A stretch of DNA of 12,180 nt from an uncultured Bacillota bacterium (GCA_947168865.1 CAMVNN010000022.1:1-12180); one strand, 5' to 3'. Numbered from the stretch's first letter, positions 1 to 7,852 are shown. Program-made: numbers and translations. The notes: a model not told the origin generated them from the sequence alone.

Positions 1-257
1 CTAAATATGGAAGATTAAAACTTAGAGATGCCCTAACTAAGCCAAAGGATAATGATGATTCTTATACAAATGCCATAGAATATTTAGCTAATACTGAAAA
101 GACTATAGATATTGAATCTAGATTATATGAATTTAAAAAATGTAATGTTATGGTTATTGAAGCTAACGATATAATAGTTAGTCCTTTTAAATCAGCATAT
201 CATTACATAATTGATAACATTGAAAAACTTTATAATTATATAAGTGATAATGTATAA
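1..257 (+). CDS. C-terminal fragment of an unrecognised protein
   Basis: An open frame runs from the window edge (first full codon at 3) to a TAA at 255-257, giving 84 residues. The fragment begins with KYGRLKLRDALTKP and ends with a hydrophobic and aromatic stretch around VMVIEANDIIVSPF and a helix-like YIIDNIEKLYNYI. There is no clear membrane span and no metal-binding or catalytic motif that I recognise. The start and most of the protein lie outside the window. Codon use is AT-rich like its neighbours. It is probably real because it is open to the edge and its stop sits directly before a strong hairpin terminator that it shares with the convergent lexA gene. I assign no function. Confidence 0.7.
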   Translation, partial: KYGRLKLRDALTKPKDNDDSYTNAIEYLANTEKTIDIESRLYEFKKCNVMVIEANDIIVSPFKSAYHYIIDNIEKLYNYISDNV

Positions 258-258
258 A

Positions 259-286
259 AAAAGGAGTGATTAATTTCACTCTTTTT
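259..286. terminator. Bidirectional hairpin terminator between the partial gene and lexA
   Basis: An inverted repeat pairs 259-269 with 276-286 (core GGAGTGA against TCACTCT with one G-U pair) around a 6-nt loop. An A-run on the left and a T-run on the right make it work on either strand. It starts two bases after the stop of the upstream gene and overlaps the lexA stop (287-285 on the minus strand). Confidence 0.8.
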
Positions 287-902
287 ATAATTTTCTATAT
301 AATCCAATAGCTTTACCTAATATTGTTACAGTTGGAAATATAAATGGATCCATTGTATCATTTTCTGGTTGCAAGCGAACATATCCATCTTCTTTATAAA
401 ATGTTTTTAAGGTTACTTCGTTTTCTTCAGTCATGGCAACCACAATTTCACCATTATTTGCAACGTTTCTTCTTTCAACTATTACGATATCACCATCAAA
501 TATTCCAGCATTAATCATACTGTCACCTGATACTCTTAAAGTAAATACTTCTTTATTGTTTGGTATCAAATATGCAGGTAATGAAAAATATTCATTTGGA
601 TTTTGAATAGCTTCAATTGGATTTCCGGCTGTTATTTTACCAAGAAGTGGTACTTCAACAATATCTTCACTTTTTTCTTCATATTCATTATCTACCAATA
701 ATTCTATTGCACGATTCTTAGCATCATCTTTCTTAATAAATCCTTTTTCAACCAAATGGCTTAAGTGTGCATGAACAGTTGCAGGTGATGAAATATCAAG
801 AGCACTACCGATTTCACGAACTGTTGGTGGATAACCATGCGATACAATGTAAGATTTAATATAATTTAAGACTTCATTTTGTCTTTTAGTAAGATCGTTC
901 AT
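285..902 (-). CDS. lexA: LexA, SOS-response transcriptional repressor and self-cleaving protease
   Basis: LexA binds SOS operators as a dimer and cuts itself when RecA-ssDNA filaments form, releasing the SOS regulon. From the ATG at 902 the protein is 205 residues, the usual length. Residues 1-65 form the winged-helix DNA-binding domain (it opens MNDLTKRQNEVLNYI). The Ala-Gly cleavage site is A92-G93 in ITAGNPIEA. The S24-peptidase dyad is S128 (in SGDSM) and K166 (in VTLK). A longer reading from 980 would add 26 residues, but it runs back through the -35 and operator, and the 902 start has a strong GGAGGT ribosome site 4 nt upstream. The gene is divergent from a small membrane-protein gene, as lexA and yneA are in Bacillus. 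It is probably autoregulated, since an operator-like palindrome overlaps its -35. Confidence 0.97.
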   Translation of the reverse strand: MNDLTKRQNEVLNYIKSYIVSHGYPPTVREIGSALDISSPATVHAHLSHLVEKGFIKKDDAKNRAIELLVDNEYEEKSEDIVEVPLLGKITAGNPIEAIQNPNEYFSLPAYLIPNNKEVFTLRVSGDSMINAGIFDGDIVIVERRNVANNGEIVVAMTEENEVTLKTFYKEDGYVRLQPENDTMDPFIFPTVTILGKAIGLYRKL

Positions 903-924
903 ATTTACCTCCGTTACTATAGTC

Positions 925-953
925 AGTATAACACCTAAATTGTAAAATGTCAA
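925..953 (-). promoter_or_regulatory. lexA promoter
   Basis: On the minus strand, TTGACA (953-948) is followed after 17 nt by TATACT (930-925). This is close to the sigma-A consensus. The predicted leader to the lexA ATG is about 16 nt. The -35 overlaps the LexA-box-like palindrome at 951-964. Confidence 0.8.
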
Positions 954-964
954 ACATTTGTTTG
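951..964. promoter_or_regulatory. LexA-box-like operator 1 (autoregulation of lexA)
   Basis: The sequence is CAAACATTTGTTTG. The arms CAAAC/GTTTG are perfectly palindromic with a 4-nt centre, and it differs at two positions from the Bacillus-type SOS box CGAACRNRYGTTYG. It covers the start of the lexA -35, so a bound LexA dimer would block lexA transcription. Confidence 0.65.
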
Positions 965-973
965 CAATTTGTA

Positions 974-1002
974 TTGACACGAATAAATGTTCGTGTTAGA
1001 AT
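974..1002 (+). promoter_or_regulatory. Promoter of the SOS small-protein gene
   Basis: A perfect TTGACA (974-979), a 17-nt spacer and TAGAAT (997-1002) form a strong sigma-A-type promoter. The spacer is filled by the LexA-box-like palindrome at 980-993. The predicted leader is about 20 nt. Confidence 0.8.
980..993. promoter_or_regulatory. LexA-box-like operator 2 (small-protein gene)
   Basis: The sequence CGAATAAATGTTCG matches CGAACRNRYGTTYG at every position but one (T for C at position 5). The palindrome extends outward as ACACGAA (977-983) and TTCGTGT (990-996). It lies wholly in the spacer between -35 and -10, where LexA binding would repress tightly. Its centre is 29 bp from that of operator 1. 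Confidence 0.8.
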
Positions 1003-1028
1003 ATAATTGTAAGAAGGAGAGTGAATAT

Positions 1029-1175
1029 ATGAAAGAATTATTTCAAAACAAATTTTTAATAGGAGTAGCAATTGTATTTTGGTTATCACTTTATTTAGTG
1101 GTTGCATTACAAACTAGAGTTGAAGCTCAAAATCAAGAATCCTTCAAGGCTGAGGTAAGCCTTAACGTTAAATAG
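1029..1175 (+). CDS. 48-residue single-span membrane protein, probable SOS-induced YneA/SosA analogue
   Basis: The ATG at 1029 is preceded by AAGGAG (1014-1019); the in-frame ATG at 987 lies inside the operator and promoter, so it is rejected. The 48-residue product has a short N-terminus (MKELFQNK), one strong membrane helix at about residues 9-27, and a polar tail of about 20 residues, probably outside the cell. It has its own promoter with a LexA box in the spacer, a good ribosome site and a hairpin terminator, so it looks like a real single-gene SOS unit. Its place, divergent from lexA and upstream of tkt, is that of yneA in Bacillus and sosA in staphylococci, whose products are membrane-anchored inhibitors of division during SOS. 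It is much shorter than YneA and has no LysM domain. Sequence homology is not demonstrable by eye; the function is inferred from position and regulation. Confidence 0.8.
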   Translation: MKELFQNKFLIGVAIVFWLSLYLVVALQTRVEAQNQESFKAEVSLNVK

Positions 1176-1176
1176 T

Positions 1177-1200
1177 ACTATAGTTAAGCTATAGTTTTTT
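1177..1200 (+). terminator. Hairpin terminator of the SOS small-protein gene
   Basis: ACTATAG (1177-1183) pairs with CTATAGT (1189-1195) around a 5-nt loop, followed by a T-run to 1200. It begins two bases after the stop codon and isolates the small gene from tkt. Confidence 0.75.
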
Positions 1201-1211
1201 AATATTATTAA

Positions 1212-1240
1212 TTTACATACCGATTATTAAATGTTATAAT
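1212..1240 (+). promoter_or_regulatory. tkt promoter
   Basis: TTTACA (1212-1217), a 17-nt spacer and a perfect TATAAT (1235-1240). The predicted leader is about 25 nt and includes an AGGGGATGAT-type ribosome site before the ATG at 1272. No LexA-like palindrome is seen here, so tkt is probably not in the SOS regulon. Confidence 0.7.
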
Positions 1241-1271
1241 ATTATCGTAATAAAATAGGGGATGATATTTA

Positions 1272-3260
1272 ATGGATCGTGAAATTATAAACAATTTAAA
1301 ATGCTTGGCTTTAGATATGATTAATCGTGCTGGTTCTGGACATTCTGGGATTGTAATGAGTGCAGCACCGCTTATTTATACTATTTATGCTAAACATATG
1401 AATGTTAATGTTAAAGATCCTAATTGGCTTAATCGTGATCGCTTTGTGATGTCTGCAGGACATGGTTCTGCTTTGCTTTATGCACTTCTTCACATGATGG
1501 GTCAAAATATAACAATTGAGGATTTAGAAAATTTTAGAAGATATGGTTATAAGACTCCTGGACATCCAGAAGTTGGTGTAACACCTGGAGTTGATATGTC
1601 AACTGGACCTTTGGGTCAAGGAATGGCAACTGCGGTTGGATTGGCTCTAGCTGAAAAAATGTTAGAAGCGAGATTCAAAATTGGAAAAGAAAAACCACGT
1701 AGTTTATTTAACTATCGTATTTATGCCTTAGTCGGAGATGGCGATATGATGGAAGGTGTTTCATATGAAGCTGCTTCGTTTGCAGCTAATAATGGCTTAA
1801 ACAACTTAATTGTTTTATATGATTCAAATAATGTAACTCTAGATGGAAATAAGAAAATAACTTTCACTGAGAATGTATCAGAACGCTTTCGTGCTATGGG
1901 GTGGCATGTTGAATTTGTCAAAGATGGCAATAGTGTTTCTGAGATAAATGGTGCTATTAATAGATGTAAGCAAGCTATTCGTCCTGGTTTTATTCAAATT
2001 GTTACGACAATTGGTCAAGACACTGATTTAGCAGGGGATCATAAAGTTCATGGTTATGTCTTCAGTGTTGATGAAATAAAGAAAATCAAAGAAAAATTAG
2101 AAATTAAAAATGAACCATTCTATGTTTCTGAACTTGCATCTAATGCTTTAAAAGAAGCTATTAGGACACGCTCAGACAAGAAATATGAAATGTGGGCTCA
2201 AGATTACAAAGAATATGTTAATGAACAACCAGACTTCGATATTCATGAATTAAAAGCAATCTTTGATGAAAATATTGATGTCACATTAACAGAAGAAGTA
2301 TTAAGTTATGTTAAGAATGCTGGTGAAAAACAAGCTCTTAGAGACACTAATCACCAAATAATGCAATATATAGCAAGTAAAGTTCCAAATTTTGTTGGTG
2401 GTTCTGCTGATCTTGCAAGTTCAACTAAGGCTCATATTGATGATGCAAATGATATAAATTATCAAGATTTTTCCGGACGTAACATCAATTTTGGTGTTCG
2501 TGAACATGCGATGGCAGCAATTTTAAATGGACTTGCATTAACTGGATTTAAGCCATTTGGTTCAACATTCTTGACTTTTGCTGATTATTTAAAACCAGCT
2601 ATGAGAATGTCTGCAATGATGCATTTGCCAGTAACTTATATATTTACTCATGACTCTATTAATATAGGTCCAGATGGTCCAACTCATCAGCCAATCGAAC
2701 AATTAGCAATGCTTCGTGCAACACCTAATCTAATGGTTTTTAGGCCTTGCGATGCAAAAGAAATAATTGGTTGCTGGAATAAAATATTACACGACTATAA
2801 ATCACCGGCAGCATTAGTTATTTCCAAAAGTGAAGTCTCAACTTTAAGAAATACAAGTATTGAACTTACTGAAAAAGGGGCATATATTATTCGTAAAGAA
2901 AGAGAACAATTACACGGAATTATAATTGCAACTGGAACTGAAGTACAAACATCTCTATTCATTGCTGAAGAGCTTTATAATCAAGAACATTTAGATATTC
3001 GTGTTGTAAGTATGCCAATTATGGAAGAATTTATTAAGCAACCAGAAGAATATCAAGAATCTGTTCTTCCATTTGGAGTAAAGCGTGTTGTATTTGAGGC
3101 AGGAACAAGTTATGGTTGGCATCAATTTGTATACAACAAAAAGTATTTAATTACACTTGATAACTATGGCATTAGTGGCACTAGAGATGAGGTATTATCT
3201 TATTTCTCATTTATGTATACTGATATTAAAGAAAGAATCAAAGAACTATTTTTGAAATAG
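1272..3260 (+). CDS. tkt: Transketolase
   Basis: This thiamine-diphosphate enzyme moves two-carbon units between sugar phosphates, linking glycolysis with the pentose-phosphate pathway in the cytoplasm. At 662 residues it is full length. Visible family features: H24 in GSGHSG, H64 in SAGHGSALL, H98 in KTPGHPE, GPLGQG at 112-117, the ThDP/Mg motif GDGDMMEG at 155-162 ending in DSNN (184-187), H260 in HKVHG, the catalytic glutamate E411 in FGVREHAM, and D468/H472 in GPDGPTHQP. The C-terminal domain follows. One oddity: the usual HPG.P.G around the first active-site histidine reads HSGIVMS here. It has its own promoter and terminator. The position after the lexA-divergent gene and before a SirA-like gene and yneF matches Bacillus, with yneB and ynzC missing. 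Confidence 0.97.
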   Translation: MDREIINNLKCLALDMINRAGSGHSGIVMSAAPLIYTIYAKHMNVNVKDPNWLNRDRFVMSAGHGSALLYALLHMMGQNITIEDLENFRRYGYKTPGHPEVGVTPGVDMSTGPLGQGMATAVGLALAEKMLEARFKIGKEKPRSLFNYRIYALVGDGDMMEGVSYEAASFAANNGLNNLIVLYDSNNVTLDGNKKITFTENVSERFRAMGWHVEFVKDGNSVSEINGAINRCKQAIRPGFIQIVTTIGQDTDLAGDHKVHGYVFSVDEIKKIKEKLEIKNEPFYVSELASNALKEAIRTRSDKKYEMWAQDYKEYVNEQPDFDIHELKAIFDENIDVTLTEEVLSYVKNAGEKQALRDTNHQIMQYIASKVPNFVGGSADLASSTKAHIDDANDINYQDFSGRNINFGVREHAMAAILNGLALTGFKPFGSTFLTFADYLKPAMRMSAMMHLPVTYIFTHDSINIGPDGPTHQPIEQLAMLRATPNLMVFRPCDAKEIIGCWNKILHDYKSPAALVISKSEVSTLRNTSIELTEKGAYIIRKEREQLHGIIIATGTEVQTSLFIAEELYNQEHLDIRVVSMPIMEEFIKQPEEYQESVLPFGVKRVVFEAGTSYGWHQFVYNKKYLITLDNYGISGTRDEVLSYFSFMYTDIKERIKELFLK

Positions 3261-3269
3261 TTCTTTTTT
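3241..3269 (+). terminator. tkt hairpin terminator, overlapping the stop codon
   Basis: AAGAACTATTT (3241-3251) pairs with AAATAGTTCTT (3255-3265) around a 3-nt loop and is followed by a T-run to 3269. The last codons and the TAG of tkt form part of the stem. Confidence 0.85.
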
Positions 3270-3316
3270 CTTCAAAAAATTCAAATGTAATAAGTTAATA
3301 TATACTTGGTGATTAT

Positions 3317-3697
3317 ATGAGAAAGTATTACTTATTTAAGATAAAAGATTTAAAAATAGACTTAAATAAAACATATCTAATTTTAGAAGAATTATTTTAT
3401 TTGAATTCTAATAAATTTAATTATGGAAAAACTATTTTTGAAAATCTTTGTCTTTCATTTAATAAAGAAAAAATAATTGAAAAACTTGGTAGTAATAAAT
3501 TTGTTATAAATGATTTAGAAAATACGATAATAGAAGTAAATAATACTTGTATAATAATTGAGACATCTAAAAACATTACGAAAGCTTTTAAATATCTTAA
3601 TGAGTTAGAAAGTAATATATTTGTAGCTGATTTTGATAATAGAGATTATTTCTTATTAGATGATTTTATTAAGTTGAATTTTAAAATATCAATATGA
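3317..3697 (+). CDS. SirA-like protein (putative DnaA-binding replication inhibitor family)
   Basis: The product is 126 residues, with no membrane span. The ATG at 3317 follows a GGTGAT ribosome site. The gene sits exactly where sirA (yneE) lies in Bacillus, between tkt and yneF. It also resembles SirA as I remember it in two places: the opening RKYYLFKIK followed by a helix LILEELFYL, against the YY..YLIK start and MFELFQDY helix of B. subtilis SirA; and the end AFKYLNELESNIFVADFDNR, against the FF.VL.....FLAFDFN pattern, followed by an aromatic residue. B. subtilis SirA binds domain I of DnaA and blocks new rounds of replication at sporulation. The middle is too divergent to align by eye. 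Length is near the family's (about 148). The call rests on gene order plus weak terminal similarity; any role in this organism is inference. No clear promoter was found; the gap to yneF is 49 nt. Confidence 0.55.
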   Translation: MRKYYLFKIKDLKIDLNKTYLILEELFYLNSNKFNYGKTIFENLCLSFNKEKIIEKLGSNKFVINDLENTIIEVNNTCIIIETSKNITKAFKYLNELESNIFVADFDNRDYFLLDDFIKLNFKISI

Positions 3698-3699
3698 TA

Positions 3700-3728
3700 T
3701 TGAATAAAAATAAAAAAAATAGTAAAAT
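3700..3728 (+). promoter_or_regulatory. Possible yneF promoter
   Basis: TTGAAT (3700-3705), a 17-nt spacer and TAAAAT (3723-3728). The match is fair, but in such AT-rich DNA it could arise by chance, and the predicted start falls at the edge of the AGGAGG ribosome site (3735-3740). Confidence 0.3.
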
Positions 3729-3746
3729 TAGATTAGGAGGAATTAT

Positions 3747-3965
3747 ATGGGACAATTTTGGATCGATTTATTATATATTTTATTAGGTTTAGTTGTTGGA
3801 GCAGTAATTGGTTTTTTTGTAGCAAGAAAAGTTATGAAAAAATATATTAAAGAAAATCCACCAATAAATGAAGCAATGATTAAGGCAATGATGCAACAAA
3901 TGGGACGTACACCAAGTCAAAAGCAAGTTAATCAAATGATGAAATCAATGCAAAAATACATGTAA
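3747..3965 (+). CDS. yneF: YneF family (UPF0154) small membrane protein
   Basis: The product is 72 residues with one N-terminal membrane helix (about residues 5-26, rich in Gly/Val/Ile and ending FFVARKVMKKYIKENPPINE), then a basic cytoplasmic region and a helix with repeated MM pairs (IKAMMQQMGRTPSQKQ, then QMMKSMQKYM). This is the typical UPF0154/YneF layout, found in nearly all Bacilli and many mycoplasmas. Its biochemical role is not established. A strong AGGAGG ribosome site lies 6 nt before the ATG. It follows the SirA-like gene as in Bacillus and ends in its own terminator. Confidence 0.92.
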   Translation: MGQFWIDLLYILLGLVVGAVIGFFVARKVMKKYIKENPPINEAMIKAMMQQMGRTPSQKQVNQMMKSMQKYM

Positions 3966-3981
3966 AAATGTATTTTTTTTT
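3952..3981 (+). terminator. yneF hairpin terminator, overlapping the stop codon
   Basis: AAAAATACAT (3952-3961) pairs with ATGTATTTTT (3968-3977) around a 6-nt loop, and the T-run continues to 3981. The last four codons and the TAA of yneF lie in the stem and loop. Confidence 0.8.
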
Positions 3982-4012
3982 GTATTTTTCATATATTTAA
4001 TTGGTGAAATAT

Positions 4013-5296
4013 ATGAAAATAATTGAGCTTTCAAATATAATTGGAAGTGAATGTAATTCTGATATAGAATTTTTTAAAATAAAAACTAATACTAAAGAAT
4101 TAACTAAAAATGATGTTTTTCTTGCTATTAATGGGGGACATGATTATTTAAAGACAATTAAAAAGTGCAAAGGAGTTATTGTTGAAAATGATTTTAAAAG
4201 TGATCTATTCCCTATTTTAAGAGTAAATGATACTAAAAAAGCACTAGAAAAAATAGCTTTATATAAACGAAATAACTATAAAGGAAAAATCATTGCTGTA
4301 ACAGGTTCAAATGGAAAAACAACTACCAAGGAACTCTTGGGACATGTATTAAATAGCAAATATAAGATTTTTAAATCCAAAGAAAATATGAATAATAAAT
4401 TAGGTCTGCTTTTAAATATGCTTTCTTTAGATGATAGTGAGTATTCTATCTTTGAGCTTGGGATGAATCACGAAGGTGAAATAAGTGAGTTATCTAAATT
4501 AATAAGACCTGATATGGCCCTTATTACCAATATTGGAACTGCACATATAGGAAATCTAGGAAGTAAAGAGAAAATTTATAAATCAAAGTTAGAAATATTA
4601 GATGGAATGTCTAGTCATAAGTTATTTGTTAATGGTAAAGATGAATACTTAAAAAGATGTGATTTAGCAACTAAAGTAAATTTAAAAAATAACCTATTTG
4701 AAATTAATAATATTTTAGAATATCCTGAATATTTAATGTTTGATCTTTTGATTGATAAAAAATATCATATAAAATATCAAATTCCATCTATGGTTCAAAT
4801 AATGAATATTGCTTTAGTTATTTATATTAGCCTTATTTTAAAAATTAAGCCTTCTAAAATAGCAAAGTCTTTAAAATCTTTTAAAGGTGTTAAAAATAGA
4901 ATGGAGATAATAAAATTAAAGGATAATATCATTATTAATGACTCTTATAATTCTAACTACGAATCTTTGATGGCAGGAATATCTTCATTGAAAAACTATT
5001 CTCTTGATAAGATTTGTATAATTGGTTCCATTCTAGAACTAGGTTCTAGTGAAAAGAGGATTTATAAGGAAATATCCCGCAATTTAAATCAAGATTATTT
5101 TTATATTTTTGTTGGAAATAAAATTAAAGCTAAAAATGCTATTTATTTAGATAGTGTTGATGATTTAATTGAATATTATTATTTAAATAGAAGCGTTTTT
5201 AAGAATAAAGTTATTTATATAAAAGGGTCTCATGCGATAGATTTAATTAGATTTGTTGATGAAATTAATAGCACAAAAAAAGCATTTATGCTATAA
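4013..5296 (+). CDS. murF: MurF, UDP-MurNAc-tripeptide--D-alanyl-D-alanine ligase
   Basis: MurF adds D-Ala-D-Ala to the UDP-MurNAc-tripeptide, the last cytoplasmic step in building the peptidoglycan pentapeptide precursor. The product is 427 residues. The ATP-binding P-loop is TGSNGKTT at 97-104. The central Mur-ligase domain shows FELGMN (147-152), TNIGTAHIGNLGS (172-184) and the lysine expected to be carbamylated, K192, in SKLEI. The C-terminal domain shows NDSYNSN (309-315) and IKGSHAIDL (403-411). I start at the ATG (4013) because GGTGA (4003-4007) lies 5 nt upstream; an in-frame TTG at 4001 would overlap that site. The gene probably leads a unit with the next two genes. It is evidence that this organism makes peptidoglycan. 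Confidence 0.95.
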   Translation: MKIIELSNIIGSECNSDIEFFKIKTNTKELTKNDVFLAINGGHDYLKTIKKCKGVIVENDFKSDLFPILRVNDTKKALEKIALYKRNNYKGKIIAVTGSNGKTTTKELLGHVLNSKYKIFKSKENMNNKLGLLLNMLSLDDSEYSIFELGMNHEGEISELSKLIRPDMALITNIGTAHIGNLGSKEKIYKSKLEILDGMSSHKLFVNGKDEYLKRCDLATKVNLKNNLFEINNILEYPEYLMFDLLIDKKYHIKYQIPSMVQIMNIALVIYISLILKIKPSKIAKSLKSFKGVKNRMEIIKLKDNIIINDSYNSNYESLMAGISSLKNYSLDKICIIGSILELGSSEKRIYKEISRNLNQDYFYIFVGNKIKAKNAIYLDSVDDLIEYYYLNRSVFKNKVIYIKGSHAIDLIRFVDEINSTKKAFML

Positions 5297-5297
5297 T
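5289..5297 (+). promoter_or_regulatory. Possible extended -10 promoter at the end of murF
   Basis: TGC-TATAAT is a perfect extended -10 overlapping the murF stop codon. No convincing -35 lies upstream, and a start 7 nt downstream would fall inside the ribosome site of the next gene. It may be chance or a weak internal promoter. Confidence 0.3.
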
Positions 5298-5314
5298 ATG
5301 CCTAGGTGAAGTGC

Positions 5315-5911
5315 ATGAAATGCCCGAATTGTTATAGTCGTAAGCTAAATAACAAGAAATGTGAAATGTGTGGTAAAGATATAACAACATTTCAAACTAA
5401 AAAAAATAGTATAAAAAAAATAATAACTATAAGTATAGTAATACTATTTTTATTCTTGATTATTCTTGCAATCTTTAAATCTGATGAAATTGTTGATTTC
5501 ATTAGTTCAAATCAGATATTTACTAAGATTAGAAATAATTATAAAGTTTTATTAAGGGTAGGCAGTTTTTGGTTTTTTGGAATCCTAAGTGTATTTTTAA
5601 TGATGCATGGATCATATGCGCGAGATAATCTCAGAATGTATGAGAGTTATTTGTTAGGAAAAATAGTTGATTATAGACCATCAATGAAAAGAGGATATTA
5701 TCATCCTATCATCGAGTATGAAGTTGATGGACAAAAGTATCGAGTTGTTGGTAAAAGTATTAAAACACGTGAGTTAGACGGATTAGTTGGTGTTAGATAT
5801 AAGATGATTAATCCAATTGAATCTATTATTGATGGTGAAAGAAATGCCGAATTAGAATTCGTTATTGGATTAATTATGTTTATAACTGTGCTAACAATTA
5901 TTATGATTTAA
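5315..5911 (+). CDS. Zinc-ribbon membrane protein with a DUF3592-like domain
   Basis: The product is 198 residues from the ATG at 5315. An AGGTGA ribosome site at 5304-5309 overlaps the alternative GTG start at 5306, so the ATG is preferred. Residues 1-20 form a short zinc ribbon with C3, C6, C16 and C19 in two CxxC knuckles. Membrane helices lie at about 34-54, 82-99 and 181-198. Between the last two is a beta-rich segment (about 112-175, including HPIIEYEVDGQKYRV and the later VRYKMINP) that looks like DUF3592, a small domain of unknown function common in membrane proteins. It starts 18 nt after murF and ends 14 nt before tgt, so the three are probably co-transcribed. The function is unknown; the neighbours do not settle it. 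Confidence 0.8.
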   Translation: MKCPNCYSRKLNNKKCEMCGKDITTFQTKKNSIKKIITISIVILFLFLIILAIFKSDEIVDFISSNQIFTKIRNNYKVLLRVGSFWFFGILSVFLMMHGSYARDNLRMYESYLLGKIVDYRPSMKRGYYHPIIEYEVDGQKYRVVGKSIKTRELDGLVGVRYKMINPIESIIDGERNAELEFVIGLIMFITVLTIIMI

Positions 5912-5922
5912 ACTTGAGGTGA

Positions 5923-7399
<1,477 letters not shown>

Positions 7400-7471
7400 A
7401 ATTCACCTCTATTTAATTATATTAATTGAATAAAAAAATATGAAATATCTCATAATTAAATAGGTGATAAA

Positions 7472-7852
7472 ATGATTTTTATAGTTTTATTTTTACTAAT
7501 ATTTTACTATGAATATAAGAAACATAGATATTTAATTTTAAATGGTAATGTAATTTTTAAAAATCTTAGTAATAGTTATAATCTAGAATCATTAATGAAA
7601 GATTTAATTAAAAGTAAAATAAGAGATATTAATGATATTGAAAAAGCTTATCTTTTCCTTGGCTTTTTAAGAGTAAAGGTCAATAAACCATTAGTTTTAA
7701 TAGCAAATGGAAAGATAGATTATGAAGCTTTGATTAAATCAAAAAAAGGGCTTAATTATATATATAAAATTTTAAAAGAAAAATCTTTAAAGTTAAATGA
7801 AGTATTATATGCTATATACTTAAATGATAGATTTTACATTGTTAAAATATAA
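7472..7852 (+). CDS. Membrane-anchored protein with two YetF/DUF421-like repeats
   Basis: The product is 126 residues. A hydrophobic helix (about 2-13) anchors a soluble part built from two similar units: about 20-69 (from YLILNGNVIFKNL to FLRVK) and about 73-125 (from PLVLIANGKIDYEALIKS to FYIVK). Both run hydrophobic strand, NG-x-I turn, a helix containing L..L.K, an I-ND/L-NE turn, an A-containing strand and a closing lysine strand. The second closely resembles the C-terminal domain of YetF proteins, typically written P..LI.NGKI....L......L...L......V..A.L. Full-length YetF has three membrane helices; here only one remains. The ATG follows an AGGTGAT ribosome site. No clear terminator follows, and pyrH has its own promoter. 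The function is unknown. Confidence 0.7.
   Translation: MIFIVLFLLIFYYEYKKHRYLILNGNVIFKNLSNSYNLESLMKDLIKSKIRDINDIEKAYLFLGFLRVKVNKPLVLIANGKIDYEALIKSKKGLNYIYKILKEKSLKLNEVLYAIYLNDRFYIVKI

Noticed and set aside
903..980. N-terminal extension of LexA starting at 980
   Set aside because: It would run through the promoter and operator and adds 26 residues unlike LexA; the ATG at 902 has a strong GGAGGT site and gives the normal length.
987..1028. Upstream ATG (987) for the SOS small protein
   Set aside because: It lies inside the LexA box and upstream of the -10, and has no ribosome site; 1029 has AAGGAG.
886..1107. Minus-strand open frame across lexA upstream DNA and the small gene
   Set aside because: It overlaps promoters and operators and has no supporting features; likewise the minus-strand frames inside tkt (1311-1505, 1721-1930) and tgt (6269-6529), and the plus-strand frame inside the hydrolase (11899-12138).
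4001..4012. TTG start for murF
   Set aside because: It would overlap the GGTGA site that serves the ATG at 4013.
5281..5292. Palindrome AGCATTTATGCT at the end of murF as a terminator
   Set aside because: It has no loop room and no T-run; transcription probably continues into the next gene.
5306..5314. GTG start for the zinc-ribbon protein
   Set aside because: It falls in the AGGTGA site; the ATG at 5315 is well spaced and keeps all four cysteines.
7436..7456. Small inverted repeat TATGA/TCATA in the divergent region as an operator
   Set aside because: Only 5-bp arms in very AT-rich DNA, with no regulator nearby to support it.
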